From contig JBJOER010000162.1 of NCBI GenBank assembly GCA_046049215.1, positions 1-16,349 of the forward strand: DNA of 16,349 nucleotides, given 5' to 3'. Shown here in pieces: positions 1 to 6,921 of this stretch. The notes below the pieces were generated by a model. It did no database searches, had not been told where the DNA came from, and was given only the letters and a program-made list of their open reading frames with translations. Position numbers and translations under genes: made by a program. How positions within the stretch are numbered: the first letter of the stretch is position 1; every line of letters starts with the position of its first letter. This stretch comes from JAJTFW01 sp046049215. Its GTDB lineage: Bacteria > Bacteroidota > Bacteroidia > AKYH767-A > OLB10.

Positions 1-561
1 TCCGGGGAAGTAAGTCCTGCCCCGTTCGGCATAGTCGCTTTTCATATCACGCAGGAAGTTGACCTTTTGAAAGGCGGAACCAAGCTTCCTCGCCGGTGAT
101 TTCAGTCGTTCGTAGGCCTCCAGATTACCGTTGCAGAACACGTGAAGGCACATCAGTCCGACCACTTCGGCCGAGCCGTAGATGTATTCTTCGTACTGCT
201 CCTGTTTGTAGTCGCTTTTGTACAGGTCCATCTCCATCGAATGCAGGAATGCTTCGATGAGGTCGTGCCCGATATTGTATTGATTGACTACTGCCTGGAA
301 ACTGTGCAGAACCGGGTTGGTACTGATGCCTTCGTGGATGGCTTCCCAGGTCTGCTGACGGAAGCGGTCGAGGAGGATTTTTTTATCGTGTTCGTGGAAA
401 GTGTCCACGATCTCATCGGCTACACGAACGAACCCGTAGATGGCGTAAATGGGGTCGTGCAACTTTCGGCCCAGGGTCTGGATGCCCAGGCTGAACGAAG
501 TGCTGTAGCGGCGGGTGATCCGCTTGCTGAGTTGAAAACAGACGTCAGTGTAAAGATCCAT
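1..561 (-). CDS. crtB: Phytoene synthase, squalene/phytoene synthase family (partial, 3' end outside window)
   Basis: Phytoene synthase condenses two geranylgeranyl diphosphates head to head into phytoene, the first committed step of carotenoid synthesis. The visible 187 codons begin MDLYTDVCFQLSKRITRRYS. Both aspartate-rich substrate/Mg motifs are present: DEIVD at residues 49-53 and D172-x3-D176 inside RDMKSDYAERGR. The family block YIYGSAEVVGLMC lies at about 127-139. The family is usually about 270-300 residues, so roughly a third is missing beyond position 1. The ATG at 561-559 lies inside the last codons of crtI, giving a 17-base overlap (545-561) that implies translational coupling. 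Squalene or diapophytoene synthase are alternatives within the same fold; the adjacent crtI favours phytoene synthase. Confidence 0.92.
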   Translation of the reverse strand, partial: MDLYTDVCFQLSKRITRRYSTSFSLGIQTLGRKLHDPIYAIYGFVRVADEIVDTFHEHDKKILLDRFRQQTWEAIHEGISTNPVLHSFQAVVNQYNIGHDLIEAFLHSMEMDLYKSDYKQEQYEEYIYGSAEVVGLMCLHVFCNGNLEAYERLKSPARKLGSAFQKVNFLRDMKSDYAERGRTYFPG

Positions 562-2035
562 CGTCCTGGAGAATGCGTTGGGTGGTTAAACGTGAGCCGA
601 TGACGACGATGGGCAAGCCGGTTCCGGGGACCGTACTTGCGCCGACGTAGTAAAGGTTGTTGTATTCTTCGTCCTTGTTGGCGGGACGGAAGCCGCCGAT
701 CTGGTTGAGGCCGTGCGCGAGTCCGAGTCCGCTGCCACGGTACAGGTTGAACTTGTCCTGCCAGTCGACCGGACTGAGTACGGTCCGGGTAATGGTATTG
801 CTGCGAATGTCGTATCCGATGCGTTCGCTCATGTCGTCCACGATGGTATCGGCCAGTTGCTCCGCATCCGACCAGTCGGGCTTGAAGCGCAGGTCGGGAA
901 CAGGGCAGAGGATGAACAGGCTATCGCACCCCTCCGGAGCACTGTTGTCGTTGGAGCGAGAGCGGACGTTGACGTAATAATAGGGCTTCCGGGGACTCAC
1001 CGATGTCTTGAAGATGGTGTCGGCGTAGTCCTTGAAGTTATTGCCAAGGAAGTAATTGTGGTGGTAGAGGTTGTCGAGCTTTTTATTGACTCCGAGGTAC
1101 ACCGTGAATGGAGCCAGTGTCCATTCGAGTTTATCGAGTTTCTCTTCGTTGAACCGGGGGCGCTTCAATACCTTTCCCCTGAAGGAGGCTGCATCGGCGT
1201 TGCATACGATGCGATCGGCCGTGAATCGGCGACCGTCCTTGGTCACGGCAGCGGTGATACGCTTTCCATCGGACTCGAGGGAGTCGATTTCGGTATTGTA
1301 ATGGAATACGGCTCCCTTTTCCTGCAGGTAGGCGACCGCAGCATCCACGATCTTGTACATGCCGCCCTGAACATTCCAGTATCCGTCGTGTTCCAGTTCG
1401 GTGTAATTCAGGAGGCTGTACACGGCCGGGGTCTGGAAGGGCGTGGAGCCCAGGAAGAACGAAACCAGTGAGAAGATCACCTTCACTTCCTGCGAGTCGA
1501 AGTTGCGCTCCAGTTCCGACCACATCGAACGGAACATCTTGGGTCCGTGTTTCAGAGGCACACGACTCAATTGCATCAGGTAATCGAGCTTTGAGTCGAA
1601 GTTTCGTTTGATGACGATGTCTTCCGTGTCGTGGAAAAGTTTGCCGGCTGCCGACAGGTATTTTTTGGTTTTCGGAACCAGGTCAGTCTCAATACCGGCG
1701 AATTCACCGGCCAGTTTGTCCAGGTCCTTGTAGATCAGAAAGGGTTTCTTCCTGCCCTCGAAGTAAACGGCATAGAGGGGGTTGAGTTCATTTAGCGTGA
1801 GCGGGTTGGGGATGCCGCAATACTCGAAGAGCTCCTTGAATTCATAACTCATGCTGAAAAAGGAGGGGCCCATATCGAAACTGAAGCCGTCCTTTTCGAT
1901 CAGGTTCAGGCGACCACCGGGTATGTGGTATTTCTCGACGAATTCAACCTGGTAACCCTTGGAAGCCAGCCGCATACCGGTGGCGAGTCCGCCAAGTCCG
2001 GTACCGATGATCAAAACCTTTTTCCGTGAAGACAT
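545..2035 (-). CDS. crtI: Phytoene desaturase (CrtI-type FAD-dependent carotenoid desaturase)
   Basis: A 496-residue flavoprotein expected to introduce double bonds into phytoene, acting on the CrtB product at the membrane. The N-terminus has a dinucleotide-binding Rossmann motif, GTGLGG at residues 11-16, with the ribose-binding acidic residue near 35 (VEK) and the GGR signature at 40-42. The C-terminal FAD/desaturase signature is at about 462-484 (YYVGASTVPGTGLPIVVIGS). The length is normal for the CrtI family. It is the first gene of a minus-strand pair and overlaps crtB by 17 bases. The start is the ATG at 2035, immediately before the Rossmann fold. The family also contains CrtN, CrtD and carotenoid oxygenases, so the number of desaturation steps and the exact substrate cannot be read from sequence; pairing with crtB makes phytoene the best guess. 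Confidence 0.88.
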   Translation of the reverse strand: MSSRKKVLIIGTGLGGLATGMRLASKGYQVEFVEKYHIPGGRLNLIEKDGFSFDMGPSFFSMSYEFKELFEYCGIPNPLTLNELNPLYAVYFEGRKKPFLIYKDLDKLAGEFAGIETDLVPKTKKYLSAAGKLFHDTEDIVIKRNFDSKLDYLMQLSRVPLKHGPKMFRSMWSELERNFDSQEVKVIFSLVSFFLGSTPFQTPAVYSLLNYTELEHDGYWNVQGGMYKIVDAAVAYLQEKGAVFHYNTEIDSLESDGKRITAAVTKDGRRFTADRIVCNADAASFRGKVLKRPRFNEEKLDKLEWTLAPFTVYLGVNKKLDNLYHHNYFLGNNFKDYADTIFKTSVSPRKPYYYVNVRSRSNDNSAPEGCDSLFILCPVPDLRFKPDWSDAEQLADTIVDDMSERIGYDIRSNTITRTVLSPVDWQDKFNLYRGSGLGLAHGLNQIGGFRPANKDEEYNNLYYVGASTVPGTGLPIVVIGSRLTTQRILQDDGSLH

Positions 2036-2201
2036 GGCTGAAAAACAGTCTAAAGATAGTTTAGTTTGACAGGCCGTACGTTATTTTTTCAACAAATCCG
2101 CTGAATTGGCACAAGGTCGCATTTTTAGTCTGGAGCCTGTCTCACGGCATGGTGTGAAATCCGCTGCAGATCGCTTGGGTGGTGAATGGGCCCAAATCAC
2201 C

Positions 2202-2209
2202 TACTTTTG
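2202..2209 (+). promoter_or_regulatory. Candidate Bacteroidota-type -7 promoter element for the nuo operon
   Basis: TACTTTTG matches the Bacteroidota -7 consensus TAnnTTTG exactly. It lies in the divergent gap between crtI and nuoA, on the nuo strand. Only a partial -33 element is visible (CTTG at 2174-2177, about 24 bases upstream, slightly longer than the usual spacing). The predicted transcript start is near 2215. That rules out the TTG at 2106 as a nuoA start, leaves a leader of about 10 bases for the ATG at 2226, and about 50 bases for the ATG at 2268. The site is a motif match only. Confidence 0.5.
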
Positions 2210-2267
2210 CAGTCCGAATCGGGGAATGAACATTTTCAGCTCCCCGACTGTTATAGGCAACAACGTT

Positions 2268-2648
2268 ATGATCCTGCTCAGCACCCCCATCGATTACCTG
2301 CCGGTCGCCATGATGTTTGTGGTGGCCATCGGGTTCGTTCTCTTCACGATGTTCGTTACGCACATCCTGGGTCCCCGCCGGAAGTCGGCCATCAAACTCG
2401 ACACGTTCGAGTGCGGGATAGAACCTCAAGGCAACTCACGTCTTCCCTTCTCGATCAAATACTTCCTGATCGCGATCCTCTTCGTGTTGTTCGATGTCGA
2501 GGTAATCTTCATGTATCCCTGGGCGGTCAACTTCGCCGAGTGGAGCAAGGAAAGCAGCGCCGCATTCCTGGAGATGTTCGTCTTCCTCGGACTCCTTGTC
2601 CTGGGTTTGTTTTACATCATCCGCAAAGGGGCGTTGAAATGGGAATGA
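2268..2648 (+). CDS. nuoA: NADH-quinone oxidoreductase subunit A
   Basis: A small membrane subunit of respiratory complex I, located at the junction between the peripheral and membrane arms. It has three hydrophobic segments. The conserved loop GPRRKSAIKLDTFECGIEP carries the family cysteine near the quinone cavity, and it is followed by LPFSIKYFLIAILFVLFDVE, the NuoA signature with its acidic residues. From the ATG at 2268 it has 126 residues, close to the roughly 120-residue short NuoA proteins. An in-frame ATG at 2226 (140 residues) is also possible; the open frame continues upstream to a TTG at 2106, but that lies before the predicted promoter. It is the first gene of the 14-gene nuo operon. 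The function is certain; the start is not. Confidence 0.9.
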   Translation: MILLSTPIDYLPVAMMFVVAIGFVLFTMFVTHILGPRRKSAIKLDTFECGIEPQGNSRLPFSIKYFLIAILFVLFDVEVIFMYPWAVNFAEWSKESSAAFLEMFVFLGLLVLGLFYIIRKGALKWE

Positions 2649-2680
2649 TCACAGTGTTTTGAGCAGCAACAGCCAAGAAG

Positions 2681-3217
2681 ATGTCGAAAGAGCTAACCAA
2701 ACTGGAAGGATTCGAGGGCCCCGGGTTCCTCGCTACCTCGCTGGATAAGGCTGTGGGCCTTGCCCGTAAGAATTCAATCTGGCCCTTGCCGTTCGCCACC
2801 TCATGCTGCGGCATCGAGTTCATGGCCACCATGGCTTCTACCTACGACCTCGGCCGGTTCGGTTCGGAGCGATTGAGTTTTTCTCCGCGTCAGGCCGACC
2901 TACTGATGGTGATGGGTACCATCGCCAAGAAAATGGGTCCTGTCCTGCGCCAGGTGTATGAGCAGATGGCCGAACCGCGTTGGGTGATCGCCGTCGGCGC
3001 ATGTGCCTCTACCGGCGGTATTTTCGACACGTATAGTGTACTGCAAGGCATCGACCGCATCATCCCGGTTGACGTCTATGTTCCCGGTTGCCCTCCGCGT
3101 CCCGAGCAGATCCTCGACGGCGTGCTCAAGATCCAGGACCTGGTGGCCAACGAGTCGCTCCGGCGCCGTGATTCACAGGAATACAAAGACCTTCTCGCCT
3201 CTTACGGCATCGAATAG
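2681..3217 (+). CDS. nuoB: NADH-quinone oxidoreductase subunit B
   Basis: The 178-residue peripheral-arm subunit that holds [4Fe-4S] cluster N2, the last cluster before quinone. The four expected ligands are visible: the adjacent pair Cys42-Cys43 in SCCGIEFMA, Cys108 in GACASTGG, and Cys137 in VPGCPPRPE. The length is typical of the family. The ATG at 2681 follows nuoA by 32 bases, with only a loose AAGAAG as a possible ribosome binding sequence. There are no anomalies. Confidence 0.97.
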   Translation: MSKELTKLEGFEGPGFLATSLDKAVGLARKNSIWPLPFATSCCGIEFMATMASTYDLGRFGSERLSFSPRQADLLMVMGTIAKKMGPVLRQVYEQMAEPRWVIAVGACASTGGIFDTYSVLQGIDRIIPVDVYVPGCPPRPEQILDGVLKIQDLVANESLRRRDSQEYKDLLASYGIE

Positions 3218-3220
3218 GCC

Positions 3221-3724
3221 ATGAATACAATCTCCAGCGAAACCATCGTCTCCCGACTCCGTGAGCAGTTCGGGGATGCCATCGGGAACGATGAGATGAA
3301 TTACGACATGCTCACCATCACGGTGGCGCCTGACCGCATTCACGATGTCCTCAGGTTCATGAAAGAGGACCCAGCAATGGGTTTTCATTTCCTGACCACA
3401 ATGTGCGGCCTGCATTTTCCCGACCAGGCCCTCCCGTTCGGATTGATGATCCAATTGCACAACATGCCGGCGAACACACGCGTGCGGTTCAAAACCTTCA
3501 CCGCCGACAGCGAGCCTGTTTTCCGCTCACTCACCGATATCTGGCCCTCCGCCAACTGGATGGAGCGGGAGGCTTTTGATTTTTATGGTTTCCGCTTCAG
3601 CGGTCACCCCGACATGCGCCGCATCCTGAACATGGATTCGCTGGAAGGCTGGCCGCTGCGCAAGGAGTATCCGCTGGAGGATCCTTTCCGCCAGGACAAA
3701 GACGACAAAATGTTCGGACGCTGA
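3221..3724 (+). CDS. nuoC: NADH-quinone oxidoreductase subunit C (30 kDa subunit)
   Basis: A 167-residue subunit with no cofactor that pairs with NuoD in the quinone-reducing module of complex I. The 30-kDa-subunit signature is intact: EREAFDFYGFRFSGHPDMRR at about residues 116-135, followed by EGWPLRKEYPLEDPF. The ATG lies three bases after the nuoB stop, so the two are probably translationally coupled. NuoC and NuoD are separate here; in some bacteria such as E. coli they are fused. Confidence 0.96.
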   Translation: MNTISSETIVSRLREQFGDAIGNDEMNYDMLTITVAPDRIHDVLRFMKEDPAMGFHFLTTMCGLHFPDQALPFGLMIQLHNMPANTRVRFKTFTADSEPVFRSLTDIWPSANWMEREAFDFYGFRFSGHPDMRRILNMDSLEGWPLRKEYPLEDPFRQDKDDKMFGR

Positions 3725-3753
3725 TCCAAACCTAAACCACCCGGAAGATCACC

Positions 3754-4983
3754 ATGGCCACGCCACAAACACCTGCTCCCAACAACAGCCAGACCGCGCT
3801 GCAGGAGAAGGAATATACCATCCTCAACCTCGGGCCTACACACCCGGCCACGCACGGTATTTTCCAGAACGTGATGAAAATGGACGGGGAGCTGATCGTC
3901 TCGGCGGAGCCGACCATCGGCTATATCCACCGCGCTTTCGAGAAGCTGGCCGAGCGTCGTCCGTATTACCAGGTGACCCCCATCACCGACAGGCTCAATT
4001 ACTGCTCATCGCCTATCAACAACATGGGCTGGCACATGACAGTCGAGAAGCTGGCCGGCATCGAAATTCCCGAGCGCGTTCAGTATCTGCGTGTCATCGT
4101 GATGGAACTGGCCCGCATCGCCGACCACATCATCTGCAATTCGGTGATCGGTGTGGATAGTGGTGCGATGACCGGATTCCTTTACGTTTTCCAGTGGCGT
4201 GAGTTCATCTACGAAATTTACGAAGAGTTGTGTGGCGCACGCCTCACCACCAACATCGGCCGCATCGGCGGCATGGAACGCAATTTCAACGAGACCGCCT
4301 GGAAGAAGATCAATCACCTGTTGAAGGAGTTTCCCGATGGATTGCGTGAGTTTGAGAACCTGTTGGTGCGTAACCGCATCTTCATGGACCGCACCATCGC
4401 CTGCGGTCCCATCAGCGCCGAGCGCGCCCTTCAATATTCTTTCACCGGACCGAATCTGCGCGCAGCCGGGGTTGATTACGATGTGCGCTTGATGAATCCG
4501 TATTCCGGATACGACAAATTCGAATTCACCATCCCCGTGGGTACTAACGGCGACACCTATGACCGATTCATGGTACGCCAGCGCGAAATGTGGGAGAGCC
4601 TCGGCATCATCCGTCAGGCCATCGACAAGCTCGACCGGATGAGCGACAAGACCACCATTCATGCCGACGTGCCCGAGTTCTACCTGCCTCCGAAAGAGGA
4701 GGTCTACAACAGCATGGAGGCGCTGATCTGGCACTTCAAGATCGTGATGGGCGAGACGAAGATCCCGGCAGGCGAAGTTTACCATTGTGTTGAAGGAGGA
4801 AACGGTGAACTCGGTTTCTACCTGATCAGCGACGGAGGACGTACGCCTTACCGCCTGCATTTCCGCCGTCCCTGTTATATCTATTACCAGGCTTACCCCG
4901 AGATGGTGAAGGGAGCGATGCTCAGTGATGCCATCCTCACCATGAGTTCCATGAACGTGATTGCCGGCGAACTTGATGCCTGA
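3754..4983 (+). CDS. nuoD: NADH-quinone oxidoreductase subunit D (49 kDa subunit)
   Basis: A 409-residue subunit that forms, with NuoB, the quinone-binding pocket at the base of the peripheral arm; the fold is related to the [NiFe] hydrogenase large subunit. The signature LGPTHPATHG is at about residues 26-35. His34 and Tyr83 (in RLNYCSS) are 49 residues apart, the same spacing as the quinone headgroup ligands His38 and Tyr87 of Thermus Nqo4. The GRIGGMERNF and VEGGNGELGFYLISDGG blocks are also present. The C-terminus ends GELDA, resembling the GEVDR end of other NuoD proteins, so it is complete. A GGAAG sequence about ten bases before the ATG is a plausible ribosome binding site. Confidence 0.97.
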   Translation: MATPQTPAPNNSQTALQEKEYTILNLGPTHPATHGIFQNVMKMDGELIVSAEPTIGYIHRAFEKLAERRPYYQVTPITDRLNYCSSPINNMGWHMTVEKLAGIEIPERVQYLRVIVMELARIADHIICNSVIGVDSGAMTGFLYVFQWREFIYEIYEELCGARLTTNIGRIGGMERNFNETAWKKINHLLKEFPDGLREFENLLVRNRIFMDRTIACGPISAERALQYSFTGPNLRAAGVDYDVRLMNPYSGYDKFEFTIPVGTNGDTYDRFMVRQREMWESLGIIRQAIDKLDRMSDKTTIHADVPEFYLPPKEEVYNSMEALIWHFKIVMGETKIPAGEVYHCVEGGNGELGFYLISDGGRTPYRLHFRRPCYIYYQAYPEMVKGAMLSDAILTMSSMNVIAGELDA

Positions 4984-4998
4984 ACCAAACCATAGAGC

Positions 4999-5451
4999 AT
5001 GAGCGAGAACAAATCCCTCCGTTTCAGTGATGAAGCCCGCGCCCTGATCGGGAAGATCATCCAGCGCTATCCCGAAGGCCGTCAGAAATCCGCGTTGTTG
5101 CCTGTGTTGCACATCGCCCAGGCCGAGTTCGGTGGCTGGCTCAGTCCCGAGGCCATGGACCAGGTTGCCGAAGTACTCGGCATCCAGTCGATCGAAGTGT
5201 ATGAGGTTGCCTCTTTTTACTCCATGTTCAACCTTAAGCCGGTGGGCAAGTGTGTCGTCGAGGTTTGTCGAACCGGACCCTGCTGGCTTCTCGGTGCGGA
5301 AGATATCGTGAAGTACATGGAGAAGAAGCTCGGCATCCGCGAAGGGCAGACCACAGCCGACGGTATGTTCACCCTCAAGACCGTCGAGTGCCTGGCTTCC
5401 TGCGGCACGGCCCCCATGATGCAGATCGGCGAGACCTATCAAGAAACCTGA
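4999..5451 (+). CDS. nuoE: NADH-quinone oxidoreductase subunit E (24 kDa subunit), C-terminus frameshifted
   Basis: A thioredoxin-fold subunit that carries [2Fe-2S] cluster N1a and sits beside NuoF in the NADH-oxidising tip. The four ligands are present: Cys90 and Cys95 (CRTGPC), Cys131 and Cys135 (CLASC). As written, the frame stops at 5449-5451 after 150 residues, reading GETYQET. The family continuation NLTLDKVDTILDQC follows at once in the -1 frame up to a stop at 5541-5543. One extra A in the run at 5444-5446 would restore a continuous protein of about 181 residues and close the gap to nuoF from 113 to 21 bases. The cause is either a sequence error or a true one-base deletion; the heptamers around the junction do not fit a standard -1 slippery site. 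Confidence 0.9.
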   Translation: MSENKSLRFSDEARALIGKIIQRYPEGRQKSALLPVLHIAQAEFGGWLSPEAMDQVAEVLGIQSIEVYEVASFYSMFNLKPVGKCVVEVCRTGPCWLLGAEDIVKYMEKKLGIREGQTTADGMFTLKTVECLASCGTAPMMQIGETYQET

Positions 5452-5543
5452 CGCTCGATAAGGTCGACACCATCCTCGACCAGTGTCGTAGTACGGTGTC
5501 CGAGCCCGTATCACACTGGCGCAAAGACAAGATCAAGGCATAA
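5445..5543 (+). other. nuoE: Out-of-frame C-terminal tail of nuoE
   Basis: In the -1 frame relative to the upstream nuoE reading, this stretch encodes 32 residues, starting NLTLDKVDTILDQC and ending WRKDKIKA, followed by TAA at 5541-5543. NLT-x2-KVD-x-IL is the usual C-terminal helix of NuoE/24-kDa subunits, so this is coding sequence displaced from its gene and not intergenic DNA. It has no start codon or ribosome binding site of its own. Confidence 0.85.
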
Positions 5544-5564
5544 CCCTTTCCAAGGAACCTCGAC

Positions 5565-6911
5565 ATGGCCAAGAAGCTACTTACCGAACATATAAACGTA
5601 CCGGGTATCCGAAATCTCGATACCTACCGCCAACACGGAGGGTACGAGACCCTGAAGAAGGCCCTGGGCATGAAGCCCGACGACATCGTGGAGGAGGTCA
5701 AGAAATCCGGACTCCGTGGACGCGGGGGCGCCGGCTTCCCCACGGGAATGAAATGGAGTTTTCTGGCCAAACCCGAAGGAGTACCACGTCACCTAGTCTG
5801 CAATGCCGACGAAAGTGAGCCGGGAACGTTCAAGGACCGCTACATGATGGAGCGCCTTCCGCACCTGTTAGTAGAAGGGATGACCATCGGTAGTTTTGCT
5901 TTGGGATGCCGTACTTCGTATATATACATCCGTGGTGAACTGATGTACGTGTTCCACATCCTGCAGGAAGCCATCGACGAAGCCTACGCCGCCGGACTTT
6001 TGGGCAAGAACATCCTCGGCAGCGGCTGGGATTTCGACCTGTACGTGCACTGCGGAGGCGGAGCCTACATCTGTGGAGAGGAAACAGCGCTGATCGAGTC
6101 GCTCGAAGGCAAACGTGGCAATCCCCGCATCAAGCCTCCATTCCCCGCTGTAAAGGGAGTATGGGACCGACCCACCGTAGTCAATAATGTGGAGAGCATC
6201 ATGGCCGTTGTGCCCATCGTGCGCGACGGAGGTGATGCGTATGCACAGATCGGGGTAGGGAAGAGCACCGGTACCAAATTGATCTCCGCCTGCGGGCACA
6301 TCAAGAAGCCGGGCGTTTACGAGATCGAACTCGGAGTTCCTGTTGAGGAGTTCATCTACTCCGATGCCTACTGCGGCGGTATCCGCAACGACAAGAAAAT
6401 GAAGGCTGTGGTTGCCGGTGGTTCTTCCGTGCCCATCCTTCCCGCTGAACTCATACTGAAGACCGCCAACGGTGAGCCCCGATTGATGACCTATGAATCG
6501 CTTGCCGACGGCGGATTCGCCAGCGGTACCATGCTCGGTTCCGGAGGATTCATCGTGATGGACGAAGACACCAGCGTGGTGAAGAACTTGTGGAATTTCA
6601 CCCGTTTCTATCACCACGAAAGCTGCGGACAATGCAGTCCCTGCCGCGAAGGGACAGGCTGGATGGAAAAGATCCTGCACAAGATCCTCGACGGACACGG
6701 AACGCTTGCCGATGTGGACCTGCTTTGGGAGATCCAGTCGAAGATCGAAGGCAAGACCATCTGCCCGCTCGGCGATGCGGCTGCCTGGCCTGTCGCCAGC
6801 GCCATCCGCCATTTCCGGTCGGAGTTCGAGGAGTACGTGAGCCGTCCATCCTCCATCACCCATGACCATCATTATTACCGTGTGAACAACCTTAATCCCG
6901 TTCATGCCTAA
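5565..6911 (+). CDS. nuoF: NADH-quinone oxidoreductase subunit F (51 kDa, NADH/FMN-binding)
   Basis: The 448-residue catalytic subunit that oxidises NADH through FMN and passes electrons into [4Fe-4S] cluster N3. The glycine-rich FMN site GLRGRGGAGFPTGMKW is at residues 49-64. CNADESEPGTFKDR is at 79-92, and GAYICGEETALIESLEGKRG at 166-185 is the NADH/FMN region. The N3 ligands are Cys354, Cys357 and Cys360 in SCGQCSPCREGT, plus Cys400 in ICPLGD. The C-terminus carries a histidine-containing tail (THDHHYY) after the conserved helix. A good ribosome binding sequence (AAGGA) lies about 11 bases before the ATG, stronger than for most genes in this operon. Confidence 0.97.
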   Translation: MAKKLLTEHINVPGIRNLDTYRQHGGYETLKKALGMKPDDIVEEVKKSGLRGRGGAGFPTGMKWSFLAKPEGVPRHLVCNADESEPGTFKDRYMMERLPHLLVEGMTIGSFALGCRTSYIYIRGELMYVFHILQEAIDEAYAAGLLGKNILGSGWDFDLYVHCGGGAYICGEETALIESLEGKRGNPRIKPPFPAVKGVWDRPTVVNNVESIMAVVPIVRDGGDAYAQIGVGKSTGTKLISACGHIKKPGVYEIELGVPVEEFIYSDAYCGGIRNDKKMKAVVAGGSSVPILPAELILKTANGEPRLMTYESLADGGFASGTMLGSGGFIVMDEDTSVVKNLWNFTRFYHHESCGQCSPCREGTGWMEKILHKILDGHGTLADVDLLWEIQSKIEGKTICPLGDAAAWPVASAIRHFRSEFEEYVSRPSSITHDHHYYRVNNLNPVHA

Positions 6912-6921
6912 CCGTTAAGCC

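Noticed and set aside
142..603. A 153-codon plus-strand open frame at the left end
   Set aside because: It is the shadow of crtB, whose two aspartate motifs are intact on the minus strand.
713..1471. A 252-codon plus-strand open frame opposite crtI
   Set aside because: It is antisense to a well-supported crtI gene, has no recognisable motif, and is explained by codon bias.
2051..2058. TATCTTTA on the minus strand as a crtI promoter element
   Set aside because: It misses the final G of TAnnTTTG and has no TTTG element at the right distance upstream. It would also leave a leader of only about ten bases.
2106..2267. N-terminal extension of nuoA from a TTG at 2106
   Set aside because: It would lie partly upstream of the predicted promoter, adds 54 residues with no family counterpart, and starts with a rare codon.
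5434..5451. Programmed -1 ribosomal frameshift site in nuoE
   Set aside because: The junction CAA GAA ACC TGA does not contain an X XXY YYZ heptamer in the right phase, and no following stem-loop or pseudoknot is obvious. A simple indel explains it better.
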